Below, one piece after another: positions 1 through 7,414 of a DNA stretch of 37,242 bases (the stretch's first letter is position 1; every line of letters begins with the position of its first letter). The notes under the pieces are model-generated. The model saw only the letters and a list, made by a program, of their open reading frames with translations. It was not told where the DNA came from and ran no database searches. The stretch lies in the NCBI GenBank assembly GCA_944381935.1, contig CALWMN010000024.1, positions 1-37,242 of the forward strand, given 5' to 3'. This DNA comes from an uncultured Mediterraneibacter sp. (GTDB taxonomy: Bacteria; Bacillota; Clostridia; Lachnospirales; Lachnospiraceae). The position numbers were made by a program, and so were the translations under genes.

Positions 1-94
1 TTACTGCATTGTACAGCTCCAACAGGTTCTTTTTGTCCTCAAAGATCATGACGAATAGCCGTGACTTATACAGACGGGTCGGTTTTTTCTCCAT
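1..94 (-). CDS. Rpn-family PD-(D/E)XK nuclease, N-terminal end only (cut by window edge)
   Basis: Reading leftward from the ATG at 92-94, about 31 codons are visible before the window ends. They encode MEKKPTRLYKSRLFVMIFED and onward, the same N-terminus as the complete Rpn-like gene at 5926-6771 apart from one visible residue change (T for N). A ribosome site, AGGAGG, lies 7 bases upstream of the start. Rpn proteins (PF12784-type, often annotated as PD-(D/E)XK nuclease family transposase) are DNA endonucleases reported to promote RecA-independent recombination, and they are usually multicopy. Only the N-terminus is present, so completeness cannot be judged. Confidence 0.75.
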   Translation of the reverse strand, partial: MEKKPTRLYKSRLFVMIFEDKKNLLELYNAV

Positions 95-283
95 ATGGGT
101 TCCTCCTTTTGATTGGCACAGCAGGAGACCCCCTGTCAGCGGAAACCTCACTGCATTATCTGATTGGGATCAAAGCATTGAGATTTCGTTTGACATGTTA
201 TTCAGAAGCTCCGACGCGACAGACGCCGCCATAGATTTGTGCTGTCAGAAATGTAAATGCTTTAGATACATGGTAGCATAAAC
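1..283. repeat. Direct repeat, copy 1 (rpn start and upstream region)
   Basis: About 280 bases match 6678-6959 in the same orientation, with roughly 14 differences seen by eye (about 95% identity). The repeat covers the first ~31 codons of the rpn gene and ~190 bp upstream. Similarity fades just after the shared GGTAGCAT block. It probably extends left of the window into the rest of the first rpn copy. Confidence 0.85.
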
Positions 284-336
284 GAACGGAAATATCCATA
301 CAACGAATTTATTTTCTCTCTGACATAATCTGGCTT

Positions 337-1254
337 TTATACAATACTTCCGACTTTCATCCTGTTTCTTGGATGCATTTTCCTCAGGATCTCCGCTTGT
401 TTCCGGGCAGCAATATGAATATATATCTGAGTCGTCCTTATGGAACTGTGTCCCAGAAGTTGCTGGACACAGCTAACATCTACTCCTTCTTCGATCAAAT
501 ATGTTGCGAACGAATGACGAAACATATGGGGAGTAATCTTTCTTCTTATCCCTGCCGATTCCGCGTATTTTTTCAGCATCAGACGGATTGACTGTTCCGT
601 ATACCGCCTTCCTCTGCTGTTTATGAAAAAGAATCCGCTTTTCTGAATGGCATCCATATTTTGCTCCTGATATCTTCTTAAAACTTCCAAAACCTCTGAT
701 GTGACAATTTGTATATATCTCTCTTTTCCTCCCTTTCCCATAATTTTAATAAGTCCTGTATTGAGATCCACACAGTCCGCCCTGATGTTTGAAATTTCAC
801 ACACCCTGGCTCCGGTCGCAAAGAATGTTTCTATAACAGCGATATCTCTTATTCCATTTTTGCTCCTATTTCTTCCTTCGCCTTTCTGATATGTATACAC
901 ATAATTCAGGAGTCGTTCTATCTCCTCACGGGAGATTGTTCTTGGGAGAATAAAGGTTTCTTTAAATTTTACCTTGATCCTTCTAAACGGATTATCCAAA
1001 ACCGCCTCTGTTTCTTCTAAATAATTGAAATATGCTTTAACTGATGCAATTTTACGCTTTATAGTCTTCTGTTTATATTTTTTATGTAGTTCTGTTATAT
1101 ATGCTTCAATTTTTCCCCTTTCCGGCAAATCTTCACAGACATACTCAAAAAACTGCCTCAAATCAATTTGATATGCCTTCAAAGTGTTTCCGTCTAATTC
1201 CTTTCTGAATTTGCAGTATTCCAGATACTTTTTTACCTGTTCCGATTGATACAT
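337..1254 (-). CDS. Tyrosine site-specific recombinase (XerC/D-like integrase)
   Basis: A 305-residue phage-integrase-family recombinase, which cuts and rejoins DNA through a tyrosine phosphodiester. The N-terminal SAM-like core-binding domain spans roughly residues 5-90. The catalytic domain carries the full set: R150 (ATGAR), K174 in GKGGKER, H243 and R246 (TPHMFRH), H269 (LLGHSS) and nucleophile Y278 (TTQIYIH), so it should be active. I chose the ATG at 1252-1254 because GGAGG lies 8 bases upstream; the earlier in-frame ATG at 1269 would overlap that site. Length is normal for a short Xer-like integrase. It sits just outside a 17-bp inverted repeat that brackets the next three genes, so it is a candidate invertase or cassette integrase. 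It is AT-rich like the cassette and is not the housekeeping XerC/D as far as context shows. Confidence 0.9.
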   Translation of the reverse strand: MYQSEQVKKYLEYCKFRKELDGNTLKAYQIDLRQFFEYVCEDLPERGKIEAYITELHKKYKQKTIKRKIASVKAYFNYLEETEAVLDNPFRRIKVKFKETFILPRTISREEIERLLNYVYTYQKGEGRNRSKNGIRDIAVIETFFATGARVCEISNIRADCVDLNTGLIKIMGKGGKERYIQIVTSEVLEVLRRYQEQNMDAIQKSGFFFINSRGRRYTEQSIRLMLKKYAESAGIRRKITPHMFRHSFATYLIEEGVDVSCVQQLLGHSSIRTTQIYIHIAARKQAEILRKMHPRNRMKVGSIV

Positions 1255-1319
1255 TATCCTGTCCTCCATTTTTTCTGGTAGTGTAGCATATTTCAGCGAC
1301 GGGATGTTATTTGAATTAT

Positions 1320-1336
1320 GGATAATACCCTATTAT
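1320..1336 (+). repeat. Inverted repeat, left copy (possible recombination site)
   Basis: GGATAATACCCTATTAT on the + strand is the exact reverse complement of 5797-5813. The extended site, GGATAATA-CCC-TATTATTT, is a near-palindrome with an asymmetric 3-base centre. It lies 65 bases upstream of the recombinase start codon and 68 bases beyond the end of the radical SAM gene. Its shape suits a tyrosine-recombinase crossover site; an operator is the alternative. Confidence 0.6.
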
Positions 1337-1404
1337 TTATATCTAAAGAAATGACTCTATTGCACCGAGATAAAGATTCAGGCAGGTTGTTTCCTATGAA
1401 ACTT

Positions 1405-2193
1405 TCAAGTCCATTCTTTAATATTTTTTTGAGAAATGTTCCACGGGATATCTTCTTCCCGGTTTTCTATAGCACAGTATCTGCAAAATGGAACTGGGTT
1501 AGCTAAAAATTTAAGTATTTGATCAGCTGTTGCATGGTATATATCAATGCTATCATTATTTGTAACTTGTAAATTTGTATTAAAATATTTGTTAAAATGA
1601 ACCACATTGGGTATAACTGTACAGGGGTAAAGGCGTCCATTCTTTAATAATATGCATACGTTTCCCATATCACATTTTGAATAATTTGTGATAGGATTAT
1701 GTTTACCTTCTAAATCTAGCGGCAGACGCCATGATGTTTTTACAGGTTCGTTTTTTTCAGTTACATATATATATTTTACATGATTGTTTTGTGCTATAGT
1801 TTCTGCGGTATCATAATCAAAATGAATAGGATATTTAGTTACTGCTATTTTTACTGAATAATTGCGGCATGCTTTCCAGAACATATCTGGCTGCTCCGGA
1901 ATCAATAAACCATTTGTATACAGCTCTAAATCAGTGTCAGGAAAGTATCGACGGGAAATTTCAAAAAAATGTACTAATTGTGGGTGAAGTAATGGTTCGC
2001 CACCTAAAAGTCTAATATAATTTGCCTTATGATCAAAAATTTCAGACAAGTGTTTTGCATCCGATTCATATTGATTGGGCGAAAGATAGTTTTTGTCTGC
2101 AAGGGGTGAAAAATGATCACACATCTGACAGTTGAGATTGCAATGATCCACCAAATGAACTTCATACTGCAATTTTGATAATTTCTGTTTCAT
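1405..2193 (-). CDS. Radical SAM protein with SPASM/twitch-like auxiliary cluster
   Basis: A 262-residue radical SAM enzyme. The SAM-cluster motif is C18-x3-C22-x2-C25 (CNLNCQMC), followed by the SAM-binding GGEP at 64-67. Five further cysteines (174, 180, 191, 237, 240, the last two as CRYC) suggest an auxiliary iron-sulfur cluster of the SPASM or twitch kind, as in peptide- or sugar-modifying enzymes. I chose the ATG at 2191-2193 because AAAGG precedes it; the open frame reaches 2301 but would run into the divergent gene. The divergent STAND gene begins 52 bp away, so the two probably share a promoter region. No precursor peptide gene is visible nearby, so the substrate is unknown. Codon use and AT content match the cassette, not the flanking chromosome. 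Confidence 0.85.
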   Translation of the reverse strand: MKQKLSKLQYEVHLVDHCNLNCQMCDHFSPLADKNYLSPNQYESDAKHLSEIFDHKANYIRLLGGEPLLHPQLVHFFEISRRYFPDTDLELYTNGLLIPEQPDMFWKACRNYSVKIAVTKYPIHFDYDTAETIAQNNHVKYIYVTEKNEPVKTSWRLPLDLEGKHNPITNYSKCDMGNVCILLKNGRLYPCTVIPNVVHFNKYFNTNLQVTNNDSIDIYHATADQILKFLANPVPFCRYCAIENREEDIPWNISQKNIKEWT

Positions 2194-2245
2194 CTTAATC
2201 ATCCTTTCATAAAACTTCAAATATAAATGTAAGGAGGTAGTATTT
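2194..2245. promoter_or_regulatory. Short divergent promoter region with AAGGAGG site deciding a TTG start
   Basis: Only 52 bases separate the radical SAM start from the STAND gene start, so both promoters must lie here or inside the opposing genes. AAGGAGG at 2231-2237 is 8 bases before the TTG at 2246 and fixes it as the start of the rightward gene. I could not place convincing -35/-10 boxes. Confidence 0.5.
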
Positions 2246-4720
2246 TTGAAAAATACGAAAATATTCAATTTTAAATTTGTAGACCGAGTCAAAGAGCGCA
2301 ATATTTTGTCTCAATTTTTATCGCACAAGCTTGAGAGTAACGTGTTATGGATAGATGGACCAAGTGGTGTCGGTAAAACATATTTTGTAGAAAAAAACAT
2401 TTTAAGCCAGCAGAAAGAAAATGTTATATATCTAAATAAATCGGGGGAAACTTCGCTTTCATATTTATCGCAATTTATCAATGCATTAAGCGATTCTCCC
2501 CATATTAGTTTCCGGGAATTTTTAAAGGCAAATTATATATCCATCTTTGACATCGTAAAAAAGATTACCGTTAATTTCCTATCGGCTAATTCTATTGACG
2601 AGTTAGGGCTTATCGAAAATGGCTTAGATTTCACAAAACTATTTTTAAGTAAAAACAAAGAACAACATAATATGACAAAGGTGATCGAAAATTATTTAAA
2701 ATATATCTCTAAAAAATCAAAAATTCTTATCATACTAGATAACTTTACTCAGTGCGAAGAAGAATCAGTAGATTTATTCTCAGCCGTTTTTTATAATCAA
2801 ATTGGTAACCCGAATGTTCAATTTATTGTTATAACTACAACAGAACAATTAAAAAATCGTTTAGACATCTTATCGTGTCTTGCAGAAAAAATCGACGTAG
2901 TACGTATTTCATTAAATGCCTTTGAAAACAGTACATACTTTTTTGATATCCTTAAGGATTCATTTGATTTACAACAGTGTGATTGGAAAGATATCAAGCT
3001 ATTATTTGAAGCATGTAGTGGACTTCCCCAGAAATTAAAAATATTTTTAATGAATCTCTATTCGCAAAATGGTATCGATTATCAAAATGAAAAAGCCATT
3101 TTTGCATATGACAAATTACAAATGCTTCTTCAAAAAGAATTGATAACCTTTGATTATGACCATCTTCCTAAAGAGCAGAAATTTATTTTACGAGTCATCG
3201 TAGAGTGGGGTATGCCCATCGAGATTACTCTATTACTTCAACTGACCGAATACATCGCTAATATCGATATGTCTTTACAAGAATTTACAAATGCGGTATT
3301 ACGAAAAGCATTATTAGAACTAGAGAATATAGGTATATTGGAAAAAATTTATGAGACTAACATATGTAAAATCAAAGTAAAGCACGACTCAATCTATTAT
3401 GCTATAAGTCGACTTTTAGAAAAAAATACTGTTAAGTCAAGTTTTTTCCATTTTTGTATGTTACAATTTATTGATACAAAATGTGTATCACTTCCCCACA
3501 ACAATTTATTATCGTTAAAAGCTTATCATTCCTATATGTCCAGGAGCGATGGTTGGCAAGAATTTAATTTAAAATATGGTCTGACGTTGGCAAAAGAACA
3601 ACAATATATAAAAGCTGAAAAAATTTTTGAACGGCTGTCTAAATCTATTAGGACATTAGATCCGCCATCCAAGCTATCCATTGCTTTAAACGCTTATAAT
3701 GCCGGTGAATTTGAAAAAGCGCAGTCAATACTTAATTTGTTGGAGTCAGTTAAATTAAGTTCATCTGAGTATTTTGCGCTTCAAACCACTTATTGCCGGA
3801 TTTACATGATCACACTTGACTACCAGCATGCACTTGAGAGTATTAACCTGTTACTAGACGGTAGACTACAAATAAATACTGTACAGTATCTAGAAGCTCT
3901 ATATTTAAAAGAGGTTGCTCTCTGCCTGGCTCCAAAGGGTTATATTCAAGCTAAAAAGCTGTTTACAGATATTATACAAAAATATCACAAAGAAGATAGT
4001 ATGTACTGGGTAACAAGAATATATCGGACAGCCATGGACTACTATAGGGGTGATAAGTCTAAACAGTATTTAAAAGCGGCCATAAATATAGCAAAGGAGC
4101 TTGACGATCAGGAAGAATATGCAAAAGCATCTCACAATTATGGTTTCGAGTGCTTCAGATGTGGTGAATATGTAAAGGCACTGGAAAATTTTCAAATCTG
4201 TAAAACGATTTTAGAAAATATAAAACCACATGAGATATCGTACTGCCTTAATAATATTGCAGTTATTCAAATGGTCAATCATAATTTTAGCAATGCTTTA
4301 GAGACTTTATCCGAAGCCTTATTTTGGAATAAATCTGACTATGCAACAATAACCATAAAGGGGAATCAAATGTTATGTCATTATTATTTAAATCATGAGG
4401 ATGAATACAAGCAGTTGAAAACTTTTTTGCTGGAATATCTGAAAGCAAATCCACCTATTGATGACAAAATTTATAAAAAAATATATACAAATGTTGCTGT
4501 GATAGCTGTTAACCAAGGAGAATATTCTACAGCAAAAAAATTATTAAATAAATGCCTGCCTTATTTAAAAACTGAAACTCCTCACAGCTCAGCTCGAGTT
4601 AAAAATCTTTTATGTTTTATTGATGGACATACTAACGATTATATTAATTTGGATAGCTTTACAGATTACTATATTAATCTCCCGTTTGAGCCTTGGGTAT
4701 TAACCTTTGGAAATGAATAA
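2246..4720 (+). CDS. STAND-type P-loop ATPase with C-terminal helical (TPR-like) repeats
   Basis: An 824-residue protein starting at TTG, supported by AAGGAGG 8 bases upstream. The N-terminal NTPase has Walker A GPSGVGKT at 38-45, a Walker B strand ILIILDNF at 160-167, a sensor-like strand VQFIVITTTE at 191-200 and GLP at 259-261. This is the order found in AP-ATPase/STAND proteins such as MalT- or NB-ARC-like switches. From about 430 to 800 the sequence is an alpha-helical solenoid resembling TPRs (for example YAKASHNYGFECFRCGEY). No DNA-binding or nuclease domain is visible at either end, so it could be a signal-sensing switch working through a partner, a regulator with an unrecognised output, or a defence protein. 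It converges on the ATP-grasp gene with a 9-base gap. No membrane segment or signal peptide is seen. Confidence 0.75.
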   Translation: MKNTKIFNFKFVDRVKERNILSQFLSHKLESNVLWIDGPSGVGKTYFVEKNILSQQKENVIYLNKSGETSLSYLSQFINALSDSPHISFREFLKANYISIFDIVKKITVNFLSANSIDELGLIENGLDFTKLFLSKNKEQHNMTKVIENYLKYISKKSKILIILDNFTQCEEESVDLFSAVFYNQIGNPNVQFIVITTTEQLKNRLDILSCLAEKIDVVRISLNAFENSTYFFDILKDSFDLQQCDWKDIKLLFEACSGLPQKLKIFLMNLYSQNGIDYQNEKAIFAYDKLQMLLQKELITFDYDHLPKEQKFILRVIVEWGMPIEITLLLQLTEYIANIDMSLQEFTNAVLRKALLELENIGILEKIYETNICKIKVKHDSIYYAISRLLEKNTVKSSFFHFCMLQFIDTKCVSLPHNNLLSLKAYHSYMSRSDGWQEFNLKYGLTLAKEQQYIKAEKIFERLSKSIRTLDPPSKLSIALNAYNAGEFEKAQSILNLLESVKLSSSEYFALQTTYCRIYMITLDYQHALESINLLLDGRLQINTVQYLEALYLKEVALCLAPKGYIQAKKLFTDIIQKYHKEDSMYWVTRIYRTAMDYYRGDKSKQYLKAAINIAKELDDQEEYAKASHNYGFECFRCGEYVKALENFQICKTILENIKPHEISYCLNNIAVIQMVNHNFSNALETLSEALFWNKSDYATITIKGNQMLCHYYLNHEDEYKQLKTFLLEYLKANPPIDDKIYKKIYTNVAVIAVNQGEYSTAKKLLNKCLPYLKTETPHSSARVKNLLCFIDGHTNDYINLDSFTDYYINLPFEPWVLTFGNE

Positions 4721-4729
4721 TATAAAATA

Positions 4730-5740
4730 TTATTCACCCCATATGCGGTAAGATGCTGCATTGATTATTTTTGCATATATTTCTTGAAATGAAAAGCCAC
4801 GAAGCCTTGACAATGTGCCTAATTCCGATGTTTGGCTTATAGCTGGATTACCATTTAATTCAATGAAATAAAGTTTTCCTTCTTTCGTTAATCTGTAATC
4901 TATCCTTGTAAAATCACGCATACCAAGGTGCTCAAAAATAGCTTCTGATGTGTTGTGAATAGTCCTAATTGTTTCTGGTGGTAAAATTGATTCCGGAGTT
5001 ATCTGGTTACGTTTACCGCCAGATTTTTCATTTATACCAAAGATGAAATTTGTGAAGTAAAATTGATTGTTATATCCATTTAATATAATGTCATTTAAAA
5101 TGAAACGTTGCGGATTGCCAATCAAGAAATTAGTAACTTCATATCCAGAAATATACTCTTCTACAAGAAGTTCGTTAAATTCCTCTAGCAACAATTTAGT
5201 AATATTTTTTAAATCCTCCGGAGTTTTAATATAATTCTTTTGTGTGATTCCGATCGAAGATCCTTCCCTATTTGGTTTTATCATTAGTGGATACGAAAGT
5301 GAAGAAACTTTTTCTAAGTCTTCCATTTTGTGAATTAAAATACCTTTCGGACTATATACATTTATATTGCGAAGAATTTCTTTCGCAAATTGTTTATTAC
5401 CTGCGATTAGCCGTGAACATGCATCTGATCCAGCAAATGGAACATTCAATAATTCAAGCAACATTGCCGACTGTCCTTTTCTGTTCGGCTGCTCCAAGCC
5501 ATCAGAAAAATTTATGAACAATGTATATGGCGGAAAAGATATTTTTTGTTGATAAGCATCTATTAAATCTTTTATTCCGCCAAAATATTCAACTTGATAT
5601 CCTAAAGAAGAGACTAATTCTGTCGCCAATGAAAGACTTGTTTTGCTTGGGTGGTCATTATAGCTTTTTTCTGTCGATTCGATCAGATTTTTAAATTCCT
5701 CTCTTGAATTACCTACAATGTATATTTTTTTGCATTTCAT
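4730..5740 (-). CDS. D-alanine-D-alanine ligase-like ATP-grasp enzyme
   Basis: A 336-residue ATP-grasp ligase; this fold forms amide or peptide bonds through an acyl-phosphate. Ddl-like signatures are present: GQSAMLLELLNVPFAGSDA (matching the Ddl region for the first D-Ala), the ATP-binding LMIKPNREGSSIGI, and the metal-binding R-I-D...Y-F-I-E-L-N-G-N-P near the C-terminus. The last motif reads NGNP where Ddl has NTxPG, so it may not use D-Ala. AGGGAG precedes the ATG at 5740. It is AT-rich and belongs to the same cassette as the radical SAM and STAND genes. The right inverted repeat lies 56 bases upstream of the start. It might condense amino acids into a small peptide metabolite or modify a peptide; the true substrate is unknown. 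It is not the housekeeping Ddl judged by context. Confidence 0.8.
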   Translation of the reverse strand: MKCKKIYIVGNSREEFKNLIESTEKSYNDHPSKTSLSLATELVSSLGYQVEYFGGIKDLIDAYQQKISFPPYTLFINFSDGLEQPNRKGQSAMLLELLNVPFAGSDACSRLIAGNKQFAKEILRNINVYSPKGILIHKMEDLEKVSSLSYPLMIKPNREGSSIGITQKNYIKTPEDLKNITKLLLEEFNELLVEEYISGYEVTNFLIGNPQRFILNDIILNGYNNQFYFTNFIFGINEKSGGKRNQITPESILPPETIRTIHNTSEAIFEHLGMRDFTRIDYRLTKEGKLYFIELNGNPAISQTSELGTLSRLRGFSFQEIYAKIINAASYRIWGE

Positions 5741-5796
5741 AAATTCAACTCCCTATATATGATAAACAAACAACTATTCCACTTTATTAGTAAAGG

Positions 5797-5813
5797 ATAA
5801 TAGGGTATTATCC
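5797..5813 (-). repeat. Inverted repeat, right copy (possible recombination site)
   Basis: ATAATAGGGTATTATCC on the + strand is the exact reverse complement of 1320-1336. With two more bases it becomes a perfect dyad, GGATAATA-GGG-TATTATCC (5795-5813), 8-3-8. It lies upstream of the ATP-grasp start and just inside the rpn terminator, and marks the right edge of the AT-rich cassette. Confidence 0.6.
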
Positions 5814-5839
5814 GTTATTTCCCTTATCCATATTAAAGC

Positions 5840-5883
5840 AAAAAGGCCCCTGACCTCTAAACTTCAGATGTCCAAGAACCTTT
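5840..5883 (-). terminator. Rho-independent terminator of the rpn gene
   Basis: On the minus strand a hairpin opens with AAAGG, closes with CCTTT and has an inner partly mismatched stem (GGACaTCT with AGaGGTC). It is followed by CCTTTTTGC. It lies about 45 bases past the rpn stop and insulates the ATP-grasp gene from rpn transcription. Confidence 0.6.
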
Positions 5884-5925
5884 CACCACAAAAGAATAAT
5901 ACCATATATAGGCATATTTCTCAAG

Positions 5926-6771
5926 TCATTTCCTATATCTGCCTACATTTTTTATATCTGCCTGCATATTTATCTCATTAAGCAATTTTATAATCTCACT
6001 TTCGTCCTCCTCCAGCGCATCCGCAATCTCAGAAACAGACTTTCCCTTTAACAGCTTTTTCTGTATCTGATCTTTCAGCTTCTTCTCTTTCCCCGACTTT
6101 TCTCCTTCAGCAAACCCACTTTTTCGCCCTTCCTTCCGCCCATCTTCCCACGCAGCCTCTCTTTCCTGGCGCATGTGTTTTTCTTCATCATATTCATATA
6201 TGCTCATATTCCTCGCCTCCGTCCGGTGTTTTTCCAGGAACTCCTTTAAGATCCCTTCCCGGATACTTTCCGTGATCGCCCGCTCCACCGCCTCTGCGAT
6301 GGGCATCTCTTTTGCATACTTCCTTACCCTGCTCGTGTACTGTGCGTACTCCCACAGGGTGTGGCTGGCTCTCATCAGGTCCGGGTTATGCCCCGCATTG
6401 ATGTTGAGCATCAGCACTTCCAGCTCCAGTTTCGGCTCCCTTTCTTCCACCGCGTACAGGTCGGACAGTTTCAGAACTCGCCTGTCCGGCTGCTCTTCCC
6501 CGCCATTATAAAAGACGAGGAACCTGGGCGGCAGGTTCGGACTGTAAGTGGACTGGTGCCCATACAGGGAGAGCCGGGCGTCGATCAGGAAAGACAGGTC
6601 ATTCCTCATCGACATGTAGATCGCGTTTTCCAGGGTGCTGATCTCCAGAAGTTCCGGGTCCTTGTACTGTTTTCCGCTTACTGCATTGTACAGCTCCAAC
6701 AGGTTCTTTTTGTCCTCAAAGATCATGACGAATAGTCGTGACTTATACAGACGGTTCGGTTTTTTCTCCAT
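5926..6771 (-). CDS. Rpn-family PD-(D/E)XK nuclease, probably catalytically damaged
   Basis: A 281-residue member of the multicopy Rpn / PD-(D/E)XK nuclease family transposase group. The N-terminus has the family's NAIYMSMRNDLSFLID block, followed by PPRFLVFYNGG, LELEVLMLNINAGHN and the LWEYAQYTSRVRKYAKE segment. The C-terminus is a charged, glycine-rich tail (EDGRKEGRKSGFAEGEKSG) typical of the family. Two oddities stand out. The usual LYEHQST reads LYGHQST, losing a conserved acidic residue. The 30-40 residues normally found between SPNLP and PPRF are absent without a frame break. The start has AGGAGG 7 bases upstream. From family memory these changes should hit the nuclease core, so it may be a dead paralog that is still expressed. 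Confidence 0.75.
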   Translation of the reverse strand: MEKKPNRLYKSRLFVMIFEDKKNLLELYNAVSGKQYKDPELLEISTLENAIYMSMRNDLSFLIDARLSLYGHQSTYSPNLPPRFLVFYNGGEEQPDRRVLKLSDLYAVEEREPKLELEVLMLNINAGHNPDLMRASHTLWEYAQYTSRVRKYAKEMPIAEAVERAITESIREGILKEFLEKHRTEARNMSIYEYDEEKHMRQEREAAWEDGRKEGRKSGFAEGEKSGKEKKLKDQIQKKLLKGKSVSEIADALEEDESEIIKLLNEINMQADIKNVGRYRK

Positions 6772-6959
6772 ATGGGTTCCTCCTTTTGATTGGCACAGCA
6801 GGAGGCCCCCTGTCAGCGGAAACCTCTCTGCATTATCTGATTGAGATCAAAGCATTGAGATTTCGTTTGACATGTTTATTCAGAAGATCCGACGCGGCGG
6901 ACGCCGCCATAGATTTGTGCTGTCAGAATCGTAAATGCTTTAAATATATGGTAGCATGA
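6678..6959. repeat. Direct repeat, copy 2 (rpn start and upstream region)
   Basis: This matches 1-283 in the same orientation at about 95% identity. It includes the start of the rpn coding region and ~190 bp upstream, with a small GC-rich hairpin (GGCGGCGTCCGCCGC on the minus strand) that is less perfect in copy 1. Shared upstream DNA suggests duplication of the gene with its control region. Confidence 0.85.
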
Positions 6960-7074
6960 ACCTGAAAAAATAGCTATATATTTTCTCGCTGCCGTTCCAG
7001 ATTTTTTAAAGCTGAACATTGGGGTGTCAGAATCTGTCAACGGCTGCCAGTAAATCAATCTGTGCAAAGTCCCC

Positions 7075-7320
7075 TCATCCCCGTATCATCTCTTTTAATC
7101 CATCGAACAGTTTTCTGTCTTTCTCGCCTACACAAATTTCCGAGGAAACTGCAGCCTCCCCGGGTCTGGTAATTTTCAGTTCTATCTCAGTCCCTTCTGG
7201 AATCTCTTCCTGCCCGAACTGCTCCATGATAAAGTTAAAAAATTCCGGGTGATTTTCAAATATCACTTTTCGCTCATTGGCTATTTTCATTACTGTCACT
7301 GGATTTACCATCTGTATCAT
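7075..7320 (-). CDS. Small conserved hypothetical protein
   Basis: An 81-residue acidic protein with no signal peptide or membrane segment. The pattern NPVTVMKI...ENHPEFFNFI...EGTEIELKITRPG...ELCVGEKD-like...LF resembles a small family I recall as common in Clostridia (NPATLLKL...NHPKF...EGTIIEI). Its function is unknown. AGAGAGG lies just upstream of the ATG at 7320, and a second in-frame ATG three codons later could also serve. It follows the lacI-type gene on the same strand after 94 bases, so it may be cotranscribed with it or have its own promoter. Confidence 0.55.
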   Translation of the reverse strand: MIQMVNPVTVMKIANERKVIFENHPEFFNFIMEQFGQEEIPEGTEIELKITRPGEAAVSSEICVGEKDRKLFDGLKEMIRG

Positions 7321-7414
7321 ATACCTCTCTTATCAGTTGTTTTGCCTCTTGCACATTCCCATCATCCAAAACGTTAACACAGAGCCGCTCTCCTTTTATA
7401 CCAAAATCCTCTCG

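Noticed and set aside
9-281. Rightward open frame of 90 codons at the left edge
   Set aside because: It is antisense to the rpn start and its upstream repeat, and the same frame pattern recurs in copy 2 only because the DNA is duplicated.
1320-5813. Treating the inverted repeat as attL/attR of an integrated element
   Set aside because: Attachment-site duplications left by integration are direct repeats; these are inverted, which fits an invertible segment, terminal repeats or operators better.
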